A stretch of 64,000 nt of DNA from Flavobacterium sp. MC2016-06 (GCF_009711165.2 NZ_WMID02000007.1:62001-126000); one strand, 5' to 3'. Shown: positions 16,099 to 25,365, counted from the stretch's first letter. The notes: generated by a model from the sequence alone, not told the origin. Made by a program: numbers and translations.

Positions 16099-18321
16099 TT
16101 AAGTTCTATATTCCCTCGTTACTTTATCAACACCATCAATTTTTTTAATGGCATTGATCATTTTCTTCAAAATGGTATTATTCTTTACAATAACAGCAAT
16201 TTGTCCGTGAAAAATTCCAGCATCAGTACTCAAAGAAATACTTTGAATATTAACACTCATATTGTTTGAAATTACTTTCGTCAATTGATTTGTAAGACCT
16301 AAAACGTCCATTCCAGTAATATTGATAATTGCTTTGAATTCTTCTTGAGACGAATCAATCCATTTTGCGCTCATAATGCGATACGCATAATTAGACTGCA
16401 TTCCGATCGCGTTCGGACAATCTTTTTTATGCACTTTAATTCCTTCGTTTATCGTCACAAATCCAAATACATCATCACCAGGAATTGGGTTACAGCATTG
16501 CGAAAGTTTATAATCTAGTTTATCATGCTCCGTTCCAAAAACCAGCATGTCGTAATTACTGCTGATAACGGGTTTGTGGATATCTTCGGCTGCCGTTGTA
16601 TCTTTGTTTCTTTTAATTTTATTTTTGAAGAAATTGATGATCGTATTGCTTTTTTGGGCCGCATAATCTTTTAGCTGCTGATTTTCAATTGCACCAATTC
16701 CAACTCTATAAAACAAATCTAAACTCGTTTTAAGTTTGAAGAAGTTTACCAATTCATTGATAACCTGTTCACTTATCGTAACTTTTAAGTGTTTAAGTTT
16801 TCTAGTAAGTAATTCTTTTCCTTCTTCGGCAATTTTTTTAGTGTTCTCGTTAAGAACGTTTTTAATCTTATTTTTAGCCCTAGAAGTTGTTACATATTCC
16901 AGCCAGTTTATAGTTGGTTTTTGGTTGGCAGAAGTTATTACTTCAACTTGATCACCACTTTTAAGTTCGTGATTTAGCGGTACCAAACGTCCGTTTACGC
17001 GCGTTCCTCTGGTTTTAATTCCAATTTCTGAGTGTATACTAAAAGCAAAATCGAGCGAAGTAGCGCCTTTTGGCAGCGATTTAATTTCTCCTTTTGGCGT
17101 AAAGACAAAGATTTCTTTAGAATATAAATTCATTTTAAAATCTTCAACAAAATCAACGGCATTTGTTTCTTGATTTTCTAATGCTTCACGAAGTAAATTC
17201 AACCAAACATCTAAACCGCTTTCTTCTGTAGCGCCGTTTTTGTATTTATAATGTGCTGCATATCCTTTTTCGGCAATTTCGTCCATACGTTCACTACGCA
17301 CTTGTACTTCAACCCAACGGCCTTTTGGTCCCATTACGGTAATGTGCAGTGCCTCGTAACCTGTAGATTTTGGTGATGAAATCCAGTCACGCAAACGACT
17401 CGGACTTGGTCTGTAATGATCGGTTACGATTGAATATATTTTCCAAGCCACAAATTTTTCGTCGTGAGGATCTGATTTGTAGACAATTCTAAGTGCAAAT
17501 TTGTCGTAAACTTCATCAAAACTTACATTTTGTGCACGCATTTTTCGACGTATCGAATAAATAGATTTCGGACGCCCTTTTATAATATAATCAATTGCTT
17601 CAACATCAAGAGATTTCTTTAAAACATCCGAAATGTCTTTGATGTAGGCATCTTGTTCTTCTTTTGTTTCTCGAATTTTACTCACAATATCATTGTAAAC
17701 GGCAGGTTCTGTATATTTTAAACCTAAATCTTCGAGTTTTGTTTTAATGTTGTAAAGTCCCAAACGATGGGCAAGAGGCGCATAAATGTATAAAGTTTCA
17801 GACGCGATTTTAGTTTGTTTGTATTCTGCCATCGAATCCATAGTCTGCATATTGTGCAGACGATCGGCCAATTTGATTAAAATAACGCGAACGTCATCAT
17901 TCAAAGTCAGAATCATTTTTCTAAAATTCTCTGCCTGCATCGATGCATTCAAATCTTTTTGAACCAATGAGATTTTGGTCAACCCTTCAACCAGCTGCGC
18001 TACTTTTGGATTAAATAAGCGCTCAATATCTTCAACAGTAATCGGAGTATCTTCTACAACATCGTGTAATAAAGCCGCAGCAATAGAGGTGGCTCCCAAA
18101 CCAATTTCAGAGGCAACAATTTTTGCAACTGCAATAGGATGAAAGATATACGCTTCGCCAGATTTACGTCTTTGTTCTTTGTGAGCATCAACGGCAACAT
18201 CAAAAGCTTTTCTAATCAGCTTTTTGTCAGTTGGAGTTAAAGTTTGATAACTTATTCGAAGTAATTCTTTGTATTCCTGCGCAATTGCTTTGTTTTCTTT
18301 TTCAATATCTATTTCTATCAT
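16099..18321 (-). CDS. rel: Bifunctional (p)ppGpp synthetase/hydrolase (Rel/SpoT)
   Basis: Makes and degrades the alarmone (p)ppGpp. The 740-residue product has the complete long-RSH architecture. The HD hydrolase domain (about 45-190) contains LLHDVVEDT. The synthetase domain (about 230-345) contains FALRIVY, SPKSTGYEALHITV and EVQVRSERMDE. TGS (about 390-455, IFVFTPKGEIKSLPKGAT), a helical/zinc-finger region (SQCCNPIPGDDV) and a C-terminal ACT domain (about 660-740) follow. Both catalytic halves look intact. The ORF reaches a TTG at 18336, but the ATG at 18321 is preferred. It lies upstream of the Fur-family gene and purA on the same strand; purine enzymes are known (p)ppGpp targets. Confidence 0.95.
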   Translation of the reverse strand: MIEIDIEKENKAIAQEYKELLRISYQTLTPTDKKLIRKAFDVAVDAHKEQRRKSGEAYIFHPIAVAKIVASEIGLGATSIAAALLHDVVEDTPITVEDIERLFNPKVAQLVEGLTKISLVQKDLNASMQAENFRKMILTLNDDVRVILIKLADRLHNMQTMDSMAEYKQTKIASETLYIYAPLAHRLGLYNIKTKLEDLGLKYTEPAVYNDIVSKIRETKEEQDAYIKDISDVLKKSLDVEAIDYIIKGRPKSIYSIRRKMRAQNVSFDEVYDKFALRIVYKSDPHDEKFVAWKIYSIVTDHYRPSPSRLRDWISSPKSTGYEALHITVMGPKGRWVEVQVRSERMDEIAEKGYAAHYKYKNGATEESGLDVWLNLLREALENQETNAVDFVEDFKMNLYSKEIFVFTPKGEIKSLPKGATSLDFAFSIHSEIGIKTRGTRVNGRLVPLNHELKSGDQVEVITSANQKPTINWLEYVTTSRAKNKIKNVLNENTKKIAEEGKELLTRKLKHLKVTISEQVINELVNFFKLKTSLDLFYRVGIGAIENQQLKDYAAQKSNTIINFFKNKIKRNKDTTAAEDIHKPVISSNYDMLVFGTEHDKLDYKLSQCCNPIPGDDVFGFVTINEGIKVHKKDCPNAIGMQSNYAYRIMSAKWIDSSQEEFKAIINITGMDVLGLTNQLTKVISNNMSVNIQSISLSTDAGIFHGQIAVIVKNNTILKKMINAIKKIDGVDKVTREYRT

Positions 18322-18408
18322 AACGGCATAGTTCAAGTCTTAAAAATAAGCATTTGTTAGAATATACGCAAGGGAATGGAGTGTTGATTTTATCTCATTT
18401 TTGAATAG

Positions 18409-18540
18409 AAAAGTTTCAAGTTTGAGGTTTCAAGTTTTCCACCGCAATTTCTAATCTAGACTTAAAACCTAAAACAAAAAAATCAGGTTTCAAGACCAGT
18501 TTAAACCTGAAACTTGAAACCTGAGATTTGAAACTTTTTT
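18409..18540. repeat. Dispersed palindromic repeat, family D, copy 1
   Basis: Arms at about 18409-18440 and 18506-18540 are built from GTTTCAAG / CTTGAAAC words and pair with a few mismatches, with a smaller copy of the same words inside. The second copy is the outer arm pair at 23984-24308. It fills the space between rel and the serine hydrolase gene and directly abuts the latter's stop. Confidence 0.7.
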
Positions 18541-20076
18541 TTATTCTTTCGTAAAATCTAAATCCTGAAAATCATAACTAAAATCGGTTAATTCAGAAAT
18601 AGGAAGCATTTTTAAGTTATTGGCTTTTCCGCTTTCATCATATTTAAAAATTAGATGAGCATCGGCATGAAAAAAAGCATTGTTCCATTTCACGACATAG
18701 TTTCCGTCTTTATAGAAAAAGACTTCACCAGCCAATTGCGACGAACGTTTTGAGGCAAAATATACTTTTCCTTTTTTCTCTGTAATATTGATTTCTCCAA
18801 ACCAATTGTCTTTATAAACGCCTGTAATTTTGGTAAAATCGGTTTTGATTTTATCTTTTTTATTTTTTGCAACGACTGCCCAAACTTCATCGGTAACTTT
18901 ATCTGCAGTTGCCTCGCCAGCTTTACTTCTGTTACTGTAAACCGTTACATAATCGTCAGATTTAATACCTAAATAACTGTCTTTTATTGTGTTTGTAATC
19001 GCACTAAAAGCTGAACCAGATTGTTGATTGGTTAAAACAATAATTCCTAAACCTAATTCTGGAATCAATGTAGTTTGTGTTACATTTCCTTCTAAACCTC
19101 CTGTGTGTGAAACTTGTTTGTATCCTTTTACATCACTTAAAAACCAGCCTAAGCCATAACCGCTAAAATGAGTATTGTATGGAGCTCTAGTTTTTACAGG
19201 AATAATAGTCTGTAACTGCCACATTTCGTCATGTTCTTTTTCCGAAAACAATTGTTTATCACCGTATTTTCCGTTGTTAATCTGCAGAATAGCCCATTTA
19301 CTCAAATCATTGACACTCGAATAAATTCCGGCAGCACCGTCAAAAAGCTGATTTTCGTATCGTTTGATGGTTTTTAATTTTCCATCCACAGGCACGTGAG
19401 GCGTTATTACATTTGAAGTGTCTTTTAAGCGTTTTACAGAAGCAACACTTTCATTCATTTCTAAAGGTTTCATAATGCGGTTTTCAACAAAATCTGCCCA
19501 AGTCTGTCCGCTCACAACGTGTACAATTTCGCCAGCAATAATGTACATTAAATTATCATAATCAAATTTGGTTCTAAAACTCGAAACATTTTTTAAATAA
19601 CGTAAATTATGAATAATGTCTGTTGCCGTAAAATTACTTCCGTCAGGCCAGATCATCAAATCTCCAGCACCAAGACCAAGTCCGCTTCTGTGCGTTAACA
19701 AGTCACGAATTGTAAATTCTTGCGTAATATAGTCGTTAGACATTTTAAAATCAGGAAGATATTTAGTCACCTTATCATCCCATTTTATTTTGCCTTCATC
19801 AACTAACATTGCTAAAGCAGTACTTGTAAAAGCTTTACTGTTAGAAGCAATTCCAAAAAGCGTATTAGCATCTACTTTTTGCTGTGTTATAATAGATTTT
19901 ACACCATATCCTTTTGCCAAAACTACTTTTCCGTCTTTTACAATTGCAACTGCAATTCCGGGAACATCAAAAGCTTTCATTGTTCGATCTACTAATACAT
20001 CAACTTCTTGATTGGTAATTTGTGCTGAAAGCGAAAAACTAAATAATAAGGCTAAAAGTGATAGTTTGTAATTCAT
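18541..20076 (-). CDS. Exported beta-lactamase-family serine hydrolase with C-terminal DUF3471
   Basis: 511 residues with a signal peptide (ends SLSAQ). The class C/PBP-like domain has the SxxK motif as Ser78-Asn-Ser-Lys81 (FGIASNSKAF), Tyr173-Asp-Asn175 (YxN) and HTGGLEGN in place of the KTG box. A C-terminal domain (about 400-505) resembles DUF3471. Such proteins are usually periplasmic esterases or D-aminopeptidases rather than antibiotic-hydrolysing lactamases. The substrate is not known. It starts 18 bp past the stop of the SpoU methyltransferase gene and is probably cotranscribed with it. Confidence 0.85.
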   Translation of the reverse strand: MNYKLSLLALLFSFSLSAQITNQEVDVLVDRTMKAFDVPGIAVAIVKDGKVVLAKGYGVKSIITQQKVDANTLFGIASNSKAFTSTALAMLVDEGKIKWDDKVTKYLPDFKMSNDYITQEFTIRDLLTHRSGLGLGAGDLMIWPDGSNFTATDIIHNLRYLKNVSSFRTKFDYDNLMYIIAGEIVHVVSGQTWADFVENRIMKPLEMNESVASVKRLKDTSNVITPHVPVDGKLKTIKRYENQLFDGAAGIYSSVNDLSKWAILQINNGKYGDKQLFSEKEHDEMWQLQTIIPVKTRAPYNTHFSGYGLGWFLSDVKGYKQVSHTGGLEGNVTQTTLIPELGLGIIVLTNQQSGSAFSAITNTIKDSYLGIKSDDYVTVYSNRSKAGEATADKVTDEVWAVVAKNKKDKIKTDFTKITGVYKDNWFGEINITEKKGKVYFASKRSSQLAGEVFFYKDGNYVVKWNNAFFHADAHLIFKYDESGKANNLKMLPISELTDFSYDFQDLDFTKE

Positions 20077-20094
20077 AAATTTAAAATTTTAGTA

Positions 20095-20886
20095 TTAATT
20101 AAATCCTCTTTGACGTTTGGCTTCAAAAATTAAAATGGCAGCTGCGACCGAGACATTCATGCTGTCAATTTCGCCCTGCATCGGAATAATAATATTCTGA
20201 GTTGCGGCATCGCGCCAATCCTGTGTTAATCCTGTAGCTTCTGTACCCACAACTAAAGCTGTAGGAGTTGTAAAATCTTGTGTATGATAAGAAGTTGAAT
20301 TTTGTAATGTGGCGCAGTAAAAATCGATTTTATTTTCTTTTAAAAAAGCAATAATTTCTGCTGTTGTTCCTGTTGCAATTTGATTGGTAAACAAACAGCC
20401 TACACTTGAACGTACGATATTTGGATTGTATAAATCACTTTTTGGATTTGCAATCAGTACTGCGTCTAGGTTTGCTGCATCGGCAGTACGTAAAAGCGCG
20501 CCAATATTCCCTGGTTTTTCGGGAGCTTCGGCAACTAAAATCAATGGGTTTTTAGACAATTTCAAATCAGATAATAATAATGATTTGGTCTTAGCAATTG
20601 CCAAAATGCCTTCGGTAGTATCGCGATATGCTAGTTTTTGATAGACTTCTTTATTGATTTCTATCAATTGTATTGGCGTATTTACTAATTTATTAATTTG
20701 ATTTTCAGTAACTAATTCAGGTAAAAATAAAACCGTTTCTATTTCGTAACCGCCTTTTATGGCTATTGAAATTTCGCGTAAACCTTCAATCAAAAATGTA
20801 CCAGTTTGTTTGCGGGCTTTTGCTTTTTCTTGCAGTAAAACGAGCGATTTTATAAATGGATTTTGTATTGAAGTAATTTGTTTCAT
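20095..20886 (-). CDS. TrmH/SpoU-family RNA 2'-O-methyltransferase
   Basis: 263 residues. The N-terminal substrate-binding domain (residues 1-100) includes FLIEGLREI. The SPOUT knot domain shows EAPEKPGNIGALLRTADAA (motif 1), VGTEATGLT (motif 2) and IPMQGEIDSMNVSVAAAIL (motif 3, the SAM-binding knot). It methylates a ribose 2'-OH in rRNA or tRNA using SAM; the target nucleotide cannot be predicted. Upstream sits a partial palindromic repeat (family C) and a full one (family A). Confidence 0.9.
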   Translation of the reverse strand: MKQITSIQNPFIKSLVLLQEKAKARKQTGTFLIEGLREISIAIKGGYEIETVLFLPELVTENQINKLVNTPIQLIEINKEVYQKLAYRDTTEGILAIAKTKSLLLSDLKLSKNPLILVAEAPEKPGNIGALLRTADAANLDAVLIANPKSDLYNPNIVRSSVGCLFTNQIATGTTAEIIAFLKENKIDFYCATLQNSTSYHTQDFTTPTALVVGTEATGLTQDWRDAATQNIIIPMQGEIDSMNVSVAAAILIFEAKRQRGFN

Positions 20887-20939
20887 TCTGTCTAAAGGTA
20901 CTGGGTTTCTAAAACGCTAAGATACTGCGATTTTTTCTT

Positions 20940-20965
20940 CCTGCAAGGTTTGTAAAATCTTGTAG
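20940..20965. repeat. Partial copy of palindromic repeat family C
   Basis: CCTGCAAGGTTTGTAAAATC and the next six bases match the first half of the full C elements at 24037, 24155 and 39411; the second half is missing. Confidence 0.6.
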
Positions 20966-20998
20966 ACTTTTTAGAAGCAAAATGAAGTGAAAATGAGT

Positions 20999-21085
20999 TT
21001 GCCACGAATTACACGAATTTTCGCGAATTGTTTTTTTCTTCAATACAATTAAAAATTAGTGAAAATTAGTGTAATTCGTGGCAAA
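20999..21085. repeat. Dispersed palindromic repeat, family A, copy 1
   Basis: 25-bp arms at about 20999-21025 and 21061-21085 (GCCACGAATTACACGAATTT type) pair with one mismatch. The second copy, at 30687-30946, carries another repeat inside it. It lies 12 bp past the stop of the phosphatase-like gene on the minus strand. Confidence 0.8.
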
Positions 21086-21096
21086 AAAAGTAAAAA

Positions 21097-22182
21097 TTAT
21101 TTTTTAAGGATTTCTACAACTTCTCCAGCAACAGGATGTTCGGCTGTAAAAGTGTAGCCCATAATTTTGGCAATAGTCTGCGCAAATTGCTTTTGATACA
21201 ATTGCCCTTCTGTTTTTATTTCGCCTTTTGGAGTAATTTCTGGTCCCATTGCAGCAAACCAAATTTGAGAAGCACCTGCAACATCAGCTCCGTGATCTGT
21301 CCATTGTGATTTTATTTTGTCGCCGCGACCGTGATCTACCGTAATCAATAAAGTAGTTTTGTTTTTGTACTGCGGATCATTCTGCACAAAATCCCAGATT
21401 TCTTTAATCCATCTATCAACTTGATTTTGAGCATCAAGATACGATCTGTAATGTCCGGCATGCGCCCATTCGTCCGTTTCTCCGTAAGCAATATAAAGTA
21501 CTTTAGGTTTTTTAGTTTTCAGTTCGTTCAGCGCTTCATAATGCGTAAAAACATCTAAACATTCATCTTCATGAAAAGGCTTAAACGAATTATCGCGCAT
21601 TTCGTTTAATAATTGTTGAATAGCTGTTGGATTTTTCCCTCCAACTTTATCAAAGGCAGAAATCACCGGAAAACCGCTTCTTTCTTCATTCAAAATACGA
21701 TCAAAAGCATCCCAAGCACCAAACGCTGCTATTTTTCCTTTTAATTTAGACTGATGATTTAAAAATTCTAAAACATTTACATTCGGATTGGGTTTGTATG
21801 AGTTTGAATTAACCAGAAGATCTACATTTCCAGTCATAATCTCACTGTAGCCAGGATAACTAAACCAATACGGGTTGGAAACGTCTACTTTATTTCCAAG
21901 ATCACGATTTCCGTAAATCTGACCTTTTGTAGCTATTTCTGTCCATAAAAAGGGCATTATCTTTTTACGGCTTTCTTTGCTGTCTGCGTTGTAGTATTTT
22001 TTGTAAATGTAAGTGCTGTCGCCTTGATTAAACTTTTTATCATTGGCAATTGCAGTATCTACGCCTTTAAAAACATCTTGCCATCGTAAGCCGTCTGTAG
22101 TGATAATAATAATGTTTTCTGTCTTTTGAGCCGAAGATAAAAAGCCCGTTAAAATGAATAAAATTAGTATCGATTTTTTCAT
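21097..22182 (-). CDS. Exported alkaline-phosphatase-superfamily phosphodiesterase/phosphatase
   Basis: 361 residues with a signal peptide (ends FLSSAQ). The binuclear-metal ligands of the superfamily are all visible: Asp in IIITTDGLRW, Asp and His in GETDEWAHAGHYRS, Asp-His in TVDHGRGD and His in QWTDHGAD. The nucleophile is probably a Ser in WFSYPGYSEIMTG. No sulfatase CxPxR signature is present, so it is not an evident client of the FGE at 1.1-2.3 kb. It is probably periplasmic and acts on a phosphate ester or nucleotide. The substrate is unassigned. Confidence 0.8.
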   Translation of the reverse strand: MKKSILILFILTGFLSSAQKTENIIIITTDGLRWQDVFKGVDTAIANDKKFNQGDSTYIYKKYYNADSKESRKKIMPFLWTEIATKGQIYGNRDLGNKVDVSNPYWFSYPGYSEIMTGNVDLLVNSNSYKPNPNVNVLEFLNHQSKLKGKIAAFGAWDAFDRILNEERSGFPVISAFDKVGGKNPTAIQQLLNEMRDNSFKPFHEDECLDVFTHYEALNELKTKKPKVLYIAYGETDEWAHAGHYRSYLDAQNQVDRWIKEIWDFVQNDPQYKNKTTLLITVDHGRGDKIKSQWTDHGADVAGASQIWFAAMGPEITPKGEIKTEGQLYQKQFAQTIAKIMGYTFTAEHPVAGEVVEILKK

Positions 22183-22320
22183 TTTTCAATGTTTTAGAAG
22201 TTATTTTGATATTCAAAACTAATCAATAATTCAAATCGAGCGAATTCCTTTTTTTAATATAACCATTACTTAACAAGGAATGTATCTAAAAATCTCCAGT
22301 CTCAACTTCTAATTGAGCTT

Positions 22321-22623
22321 TTAAGAATTAGAAGTTTTAACAATATTGATAGAAAATGAACCTGATTTAGAATTAAGTGATAAAAACCAGATATTTTTTA
22401 ATCGGTCTAGTTGAGTTGGAGGATAAATTGGACTATTAATTTGGCATTCTAAAGCATGAATTGTTTTATCTCCTAAAAACATTATTTCGTTCTTCTCTTT
22501 TTTTATATTATCAAGCCATTTTGAAATTGAAGCTTCTACATTCTCAGCATGAACTTGAGTACAATATGTTCCTCCTCGAAATTCAACGATATAGGTAAAA
22601 ATATGATTTTCAGAATAATTCAT
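22321..22623 (-). CDS. Small uncharacterised protein at the end of the MoxR/DUF58 operon
   Basis: 100 residues, no signal peptide or membrane segment. I do not recognise it. Features: an aromatic beta-strand-like start (HIFTYIVEFRGGTYCTQVHA), one short helix (ASISKWLDNIKKEKN) and two Cys. The ATG at 22623 lies 9 bp past the stop of the DUF58 gene, so it is very likely cotranscribed and translated. It might be a small partner or an unrelated passenger. Confidence 0.6.
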   Translation of the reverse strand: MNYSENHIFTYIVEFRGGTYCTQVHAENVEASISKWLDNIKKEKNEIMFLGDKTIHALECQINSPIYPPTQLDRLKNIWFLSLNSKSGSFSINIVKTSNS

Positions 22624-22632
22624 TTTATAAAA

Positions 22633-23964
22633 CTACAAAATTCCTCTAGCCTTAATTTCTAGATATTTATTAATAGCGTCCAAAGTCAAGTTTTCGGGCT
22701 GTGTAAGAACCGAATGAATTCCATATTTTTTAAGTTCGTTGGCAATTAATCGTTTTTCGAACATGAATTTTTCGGCAATAACTTTATCATAAACCTCTTG
22801 AATCGTATCGGTTTTTTTGTTGATGATCGCGTTTAATTCAGTATTATTAAAGAATACAACAACTAATAAATGGTTTTTTGCAATTCCTTTTAAATACGGT
22901 AATTGTCGATTTAAACCATCCATAGTTTCAAAATTGGTGTACAAAATAATCAAACTTCTCTGATTGATGTTTTTCTTAATATCAACATACAATCGGCTGT
23001 AATCGCTTTCAAAAAAGTCCGTTTTAATGTTGTATAAAGTTTCCAATATTTTTTGCATCTGCGAAGCTCTTTTCTCTGCAAAAACTCTGTTTTCTACCTT
23101 TTTAGAGAAAGCAAAAATTCCCGCTTTGTCTTGTTTTTTCAGAATCACATTCGATAAAACCAAAGTAGAATTAATAGCATAATCTAACAAACTCAATCCT
23201 TCAAAAGGCATCTGCATTACACGTCCTTTATCAATTGCCATGTAAACCGACTGCGATTTTTCGTCCTGAAACTGATTGACCATTAAAGAATTTTTCTTGG
23301 CTGTAGCTTTCCAGTTTAAAGTTCTAAGATCATCGCCCTGTACATATTCTTTAATTTGTTCAAATTCCATTGTATGACCAATACGACGGATTTTTTTAAT
23401 TCCGTATTGATACAAATTATTCGAAAAAGCCAATAGATCGTATTTTCTTAATTGAATATAAGACGGATAAGTGGGAACCATTTTATCTTTATCGAAAGTA
23501 AATCTTCTCGAAATCAATCTTAAAGGCGAAGAAACATAAACATTCAAAGCTCCAAAATAATATTCGCCGCGCTCTGTTGGGCGTAAATCATATCCGATTT
23601 CTTTTTGCTTAAAAGCTTTTATTTTTGATGTGATTTTGAAATTACGTACTTGAAATTGAAACGGAATTTCATCAATAATCTTAACTGAAACAGGGAAGGA
23701 ATACTGATTTTTAATATCAATTGTTACTGGATTTAAATCGCCATTTGAAAGTTTTTCTGGCGTTGTTCTCGTTGCTTCAACTCCAGTTTTGGCTAAATAC
23801 AAAAGTACAATATCGATAAGAAGAAATGTGCTTAAACCCAAAACAATAAACCAGACTCCGTTGTATAAATTCGGAAAAATAAAAGCGCAAATAAACAATC
23901 CTATAATGCCCAAAAGCACATAGAAAAAGAAGTTGTTGAGGTATAGACTTTTAAGTAGTTTCAA
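22633..23964 (-). CDS. DUF58 domain protein (TTG start)
   Basis: 443 residues. Two N-terminal membrane helices (about 10-30 and 33-55) are followed by a beta-rich region. The DUF58 motif YVQGDDLRTLNWKATAKKNS leads into a von Willebrand A-like domain with a MIDAS-type start (VYMAIDKGR). These proteins partner with MoxR AAA+ ATPases. The only workable start is the TTG at 23964: an in-frame TGA lies at 23995-23997 and no ATG precedes the conserved helices. A 325-bp composite repeat begins 20 bp upstream of this TTG, so the original leader may have been displaced. Confidence 0.85.
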   Translation of the reverse strand: MKLLKSLYLNNFFFYVLLGIIGLFICAFIFPNLYNGVWFIVLGLSTFLLIDIVLLYLAKTGVEATRTTPEKLSNGDLNPVTIDIKNQYSFPVSVKIIDEIPFQFQVRNFKITSKIKAFKQKEIGYDLRPTERGEYYFGALNVYVSSPLRLISRRFTFDKDKMVPTYPSYIQLRKYDLLAFSNNLYQYGIKKIRRIGHTMEFEQIKEYVQGDDLRTLNWKATAKKNSLMVNQFQDEKSQSVYMAIDKGRVMQMPFEGLSLLDYAINSTLVLSNVILKKQDKAGIFAFSKKVENRVFAEKRASQMQKILETLYNIKTDFFESDYSRLYVDIKKNINQRSLIILYTNFETMDGLNRQLPYLKGIAKNHLLVVVFFNNTELNAIINKKTDTIQEVYDKVIAEKFMFEKRLIANELKKYGIHSVLTQPENLTLDAINKYLEIKARGIL

Positions 23965-24036
23965 GGTTTTTTGTTTTTTAAAAAGTTTCAGGTTTCAAGT
24001 TTCAGGTTGAAAACTGCTGCCTAGTTTTAATCTTTA

Positions 24037-24140
24037 TTTCGTTTCCTGCAAGGTTTTTAAAACCTTGTAGGTATTTATTATTAAATTTTCAGATACCTAA
24101 AAGGTCAAAAAAAGACCTTGCAGGAATGCGTGAATACAAG
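24037..24140. repeat. Palindromic repeat family C, copy 1
   Basis: About 104 bp. TTTCCTGCAAGGTTTTTAAA opens and GACCTTGCAGGAATGCG closes it. The two ends pair, and each half also has its own small hairpin (AAGGT...ACCTT). It is a near-identical tandem neighbour of the copy at 24155. Confidence 0.85.
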
Positions 24141-24154
24141 ATTTCAAATTTTCA

Positions 24155-24255
24155 TTTCGTTTTCCTGCAAGGTTTTTAAAACCTTATAGGTATTTATTAA
24201 ATCTTCAGATACCTACAAGGTCAAAAAAAGACCTTGCAGGAATGCGTAAATACAA
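24155..24255. repeat. Palindromic repeat family C, copy 2
   Basis: Same structure as the copy at 24037, in the same orientation, with only a few substitutions and a 3-bp deletion. The spacing of 14 bp suggests a local duplication. Confidence 0.85.
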
Positions 24256-24314
24256 ATTTTTAAGTTTTTAGTCACAATTCTCAACTTGAAACCTGAAACT
24301 TGAAACAAAAATTT

Positions 24315-25328
24315 TTATCTCGGTATCTCAACCGTTTCAATAATCTGTTTGATAATTTCTGGACTTGTAATACCTTCCATTTCGCGTTCTGGAGTTACAA
24401 TTACACGGTGTTGTAAAACAGGAATTGCAGCATCTTTAATGTCTTCTGGCGTTACAAAATCGCGTCCGCGGATAGCAGCAAAACCTTTAGCAGCATTCAG
24501 GATCGCGATAGAAGCACGAGGTGAAGCACCTAAATACAAAAAGACATTTTCTCTAGTGTTTACCACAATTCTAGCAATGTATTCCAGCAAGTTTTGTTCT
24601 ACTCTGATTTGTTTAATTAAAGTTTGATATCCTTTTATTTCTGCAGCAGAAAGTATTGTTTTAATGTTTTCCAATTTACCATGATCCTGTAATAAATGTT
24701 CTCTCTGAATAATCAGGATTTCTTCATTTAATTTTGGATAATCGATTGTAATTTTAAACAAGAAACGGTCTAATTGCGCTTCTGGCAAACGGTAGGTTCC
24801 TTCTTGCTCAATTGGGTTTTGTGTTGCAATGACCAGAAATGGAGTTTCTAGCGTATAAGCAGTTCCATCCATAGTAATCTGGCGTTCCTCCATTACTTCA
24901 AAAAGTGCAGCTTGTGTTTTAGCAGGCGCACGGTTAATCTCGTCAATTAAAATAAGGTTAGAGAAAATTGGACCTTTTTTAAATTCAAATTCAGAACTTT
25001 TTAGGTTAAAAATAGAAGTTCCTAAAATATCCGACGGCATTAAATCGGGTGTAAACTGAATTCTGCTGAAGCCAATATTTAAGGTTTTAGACAATAATTT
25101 TGCAGTAATTGTTTTAGCAACTCCTGGAACACCTTCTAGCAATACGTGACCGTTTGATAAAAAGGCAACCAAAAGCTGATCGATCATTTTTTCCTGCCCA
25201 ACAATAACAGTTTCAAGTTCTTTTTTTATGGCAGTAACGTGATCTAAAAGCGGTGCTAAATTTATTCTGGTTTCAAAATTCACATTTTCGTTTGTGATTT
25301 CAGTTTCTGTTGTATTAATATCGTCCAT
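24315..25328 (-). CDS. MoxR family AAA+ ATPase
   Basis: 337 residues. Walker A is LEGVPGVAKTITAK with the MoxR-type GxPGxAKT. Walker B is LILIDEINRAPAKTQ, sensor 1 IATQNPIEQEGTYRLPEAQLD (key part ATQNPIEQEGTYRLPEAQ) and sensor 2 ASPRASIAIL. MoxR ATPases act as chaperones that load or activate partners holding von Willebrand A domains, here most likely the adjacent DUF58 protein. It is the fifth gene of the minus-strand operon that begins with SpoIIM at 29242. A 37-bp gap separates it from the DUF4350 gene. Confidence 0.93.
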   Translation of the reverse strand: MDDINTTETEITNENVNFETRINLAPLLDHVTAIKKELETVIVGQEKMIDQLLVAFLSNGHVLLEGVPGVAKTITAKLLSKTLNIGFSRIQFTPDLMPSDILGTSIFNLKSSEFEFKKGPIFSNLILIDEINRAPAKTQAALFEVMEERQITMDGTAYTLETPFLVIATQNPIEQEGTYRLPEAQLDRFLFKITIDYPKLNEEILIIQREHLLQDHGKLENIKTILSAAEIKGYQTLIKQIRVEQNLLEYIARIVVNTRENVFLYLGASPRASIAILNAAKGFAAIRGRDFVTPEDIKDAAIPVLQHRVIVTPEREMEGITSPEIIKQIIETVEIPR

Positions 25329-25365
25329 GATTGGTATGTTTTCTTTTAATTTCGGTTATTAACTA

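Larger units (their letters stand above)
23984..24308. repeat. Composite palindrome: family D arms enclosing two family C elements
   Basis: Outer arms at 23984-24013 and 24281-24306 are built from CAGGTTTCAAG words and pair with three mismatches (all wobble-compatible) in 26 bp. Inside lie two tandem family C elements at 24037-24140 and 24155-24255. The whole block fills the gap between the MoxR and DUF58 genes, which are otherwise a contiguous operon in many genomes. Confidence 0.8.

Noticed and set aside
18541..20076. Possible antibiotic-resistance beta-lactamase
   Set aside because: SxxK and YxN are shared with esterases and peptidases; the HTG box and C-terminal DUF3471 point away from a class C resistance enzyme.
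21097..22182. Sulfatase client for the FGE-family enzyme
   Set aside because: It has the superfamily metal ligands but no CxPxR or SxPxR signature.
24037..24255. Two near-identical units resembling a CRISPR array
   Set aside because: Only two units, each about 100 bp and strongly palindromic, with no short unique spacers and no cas genes.
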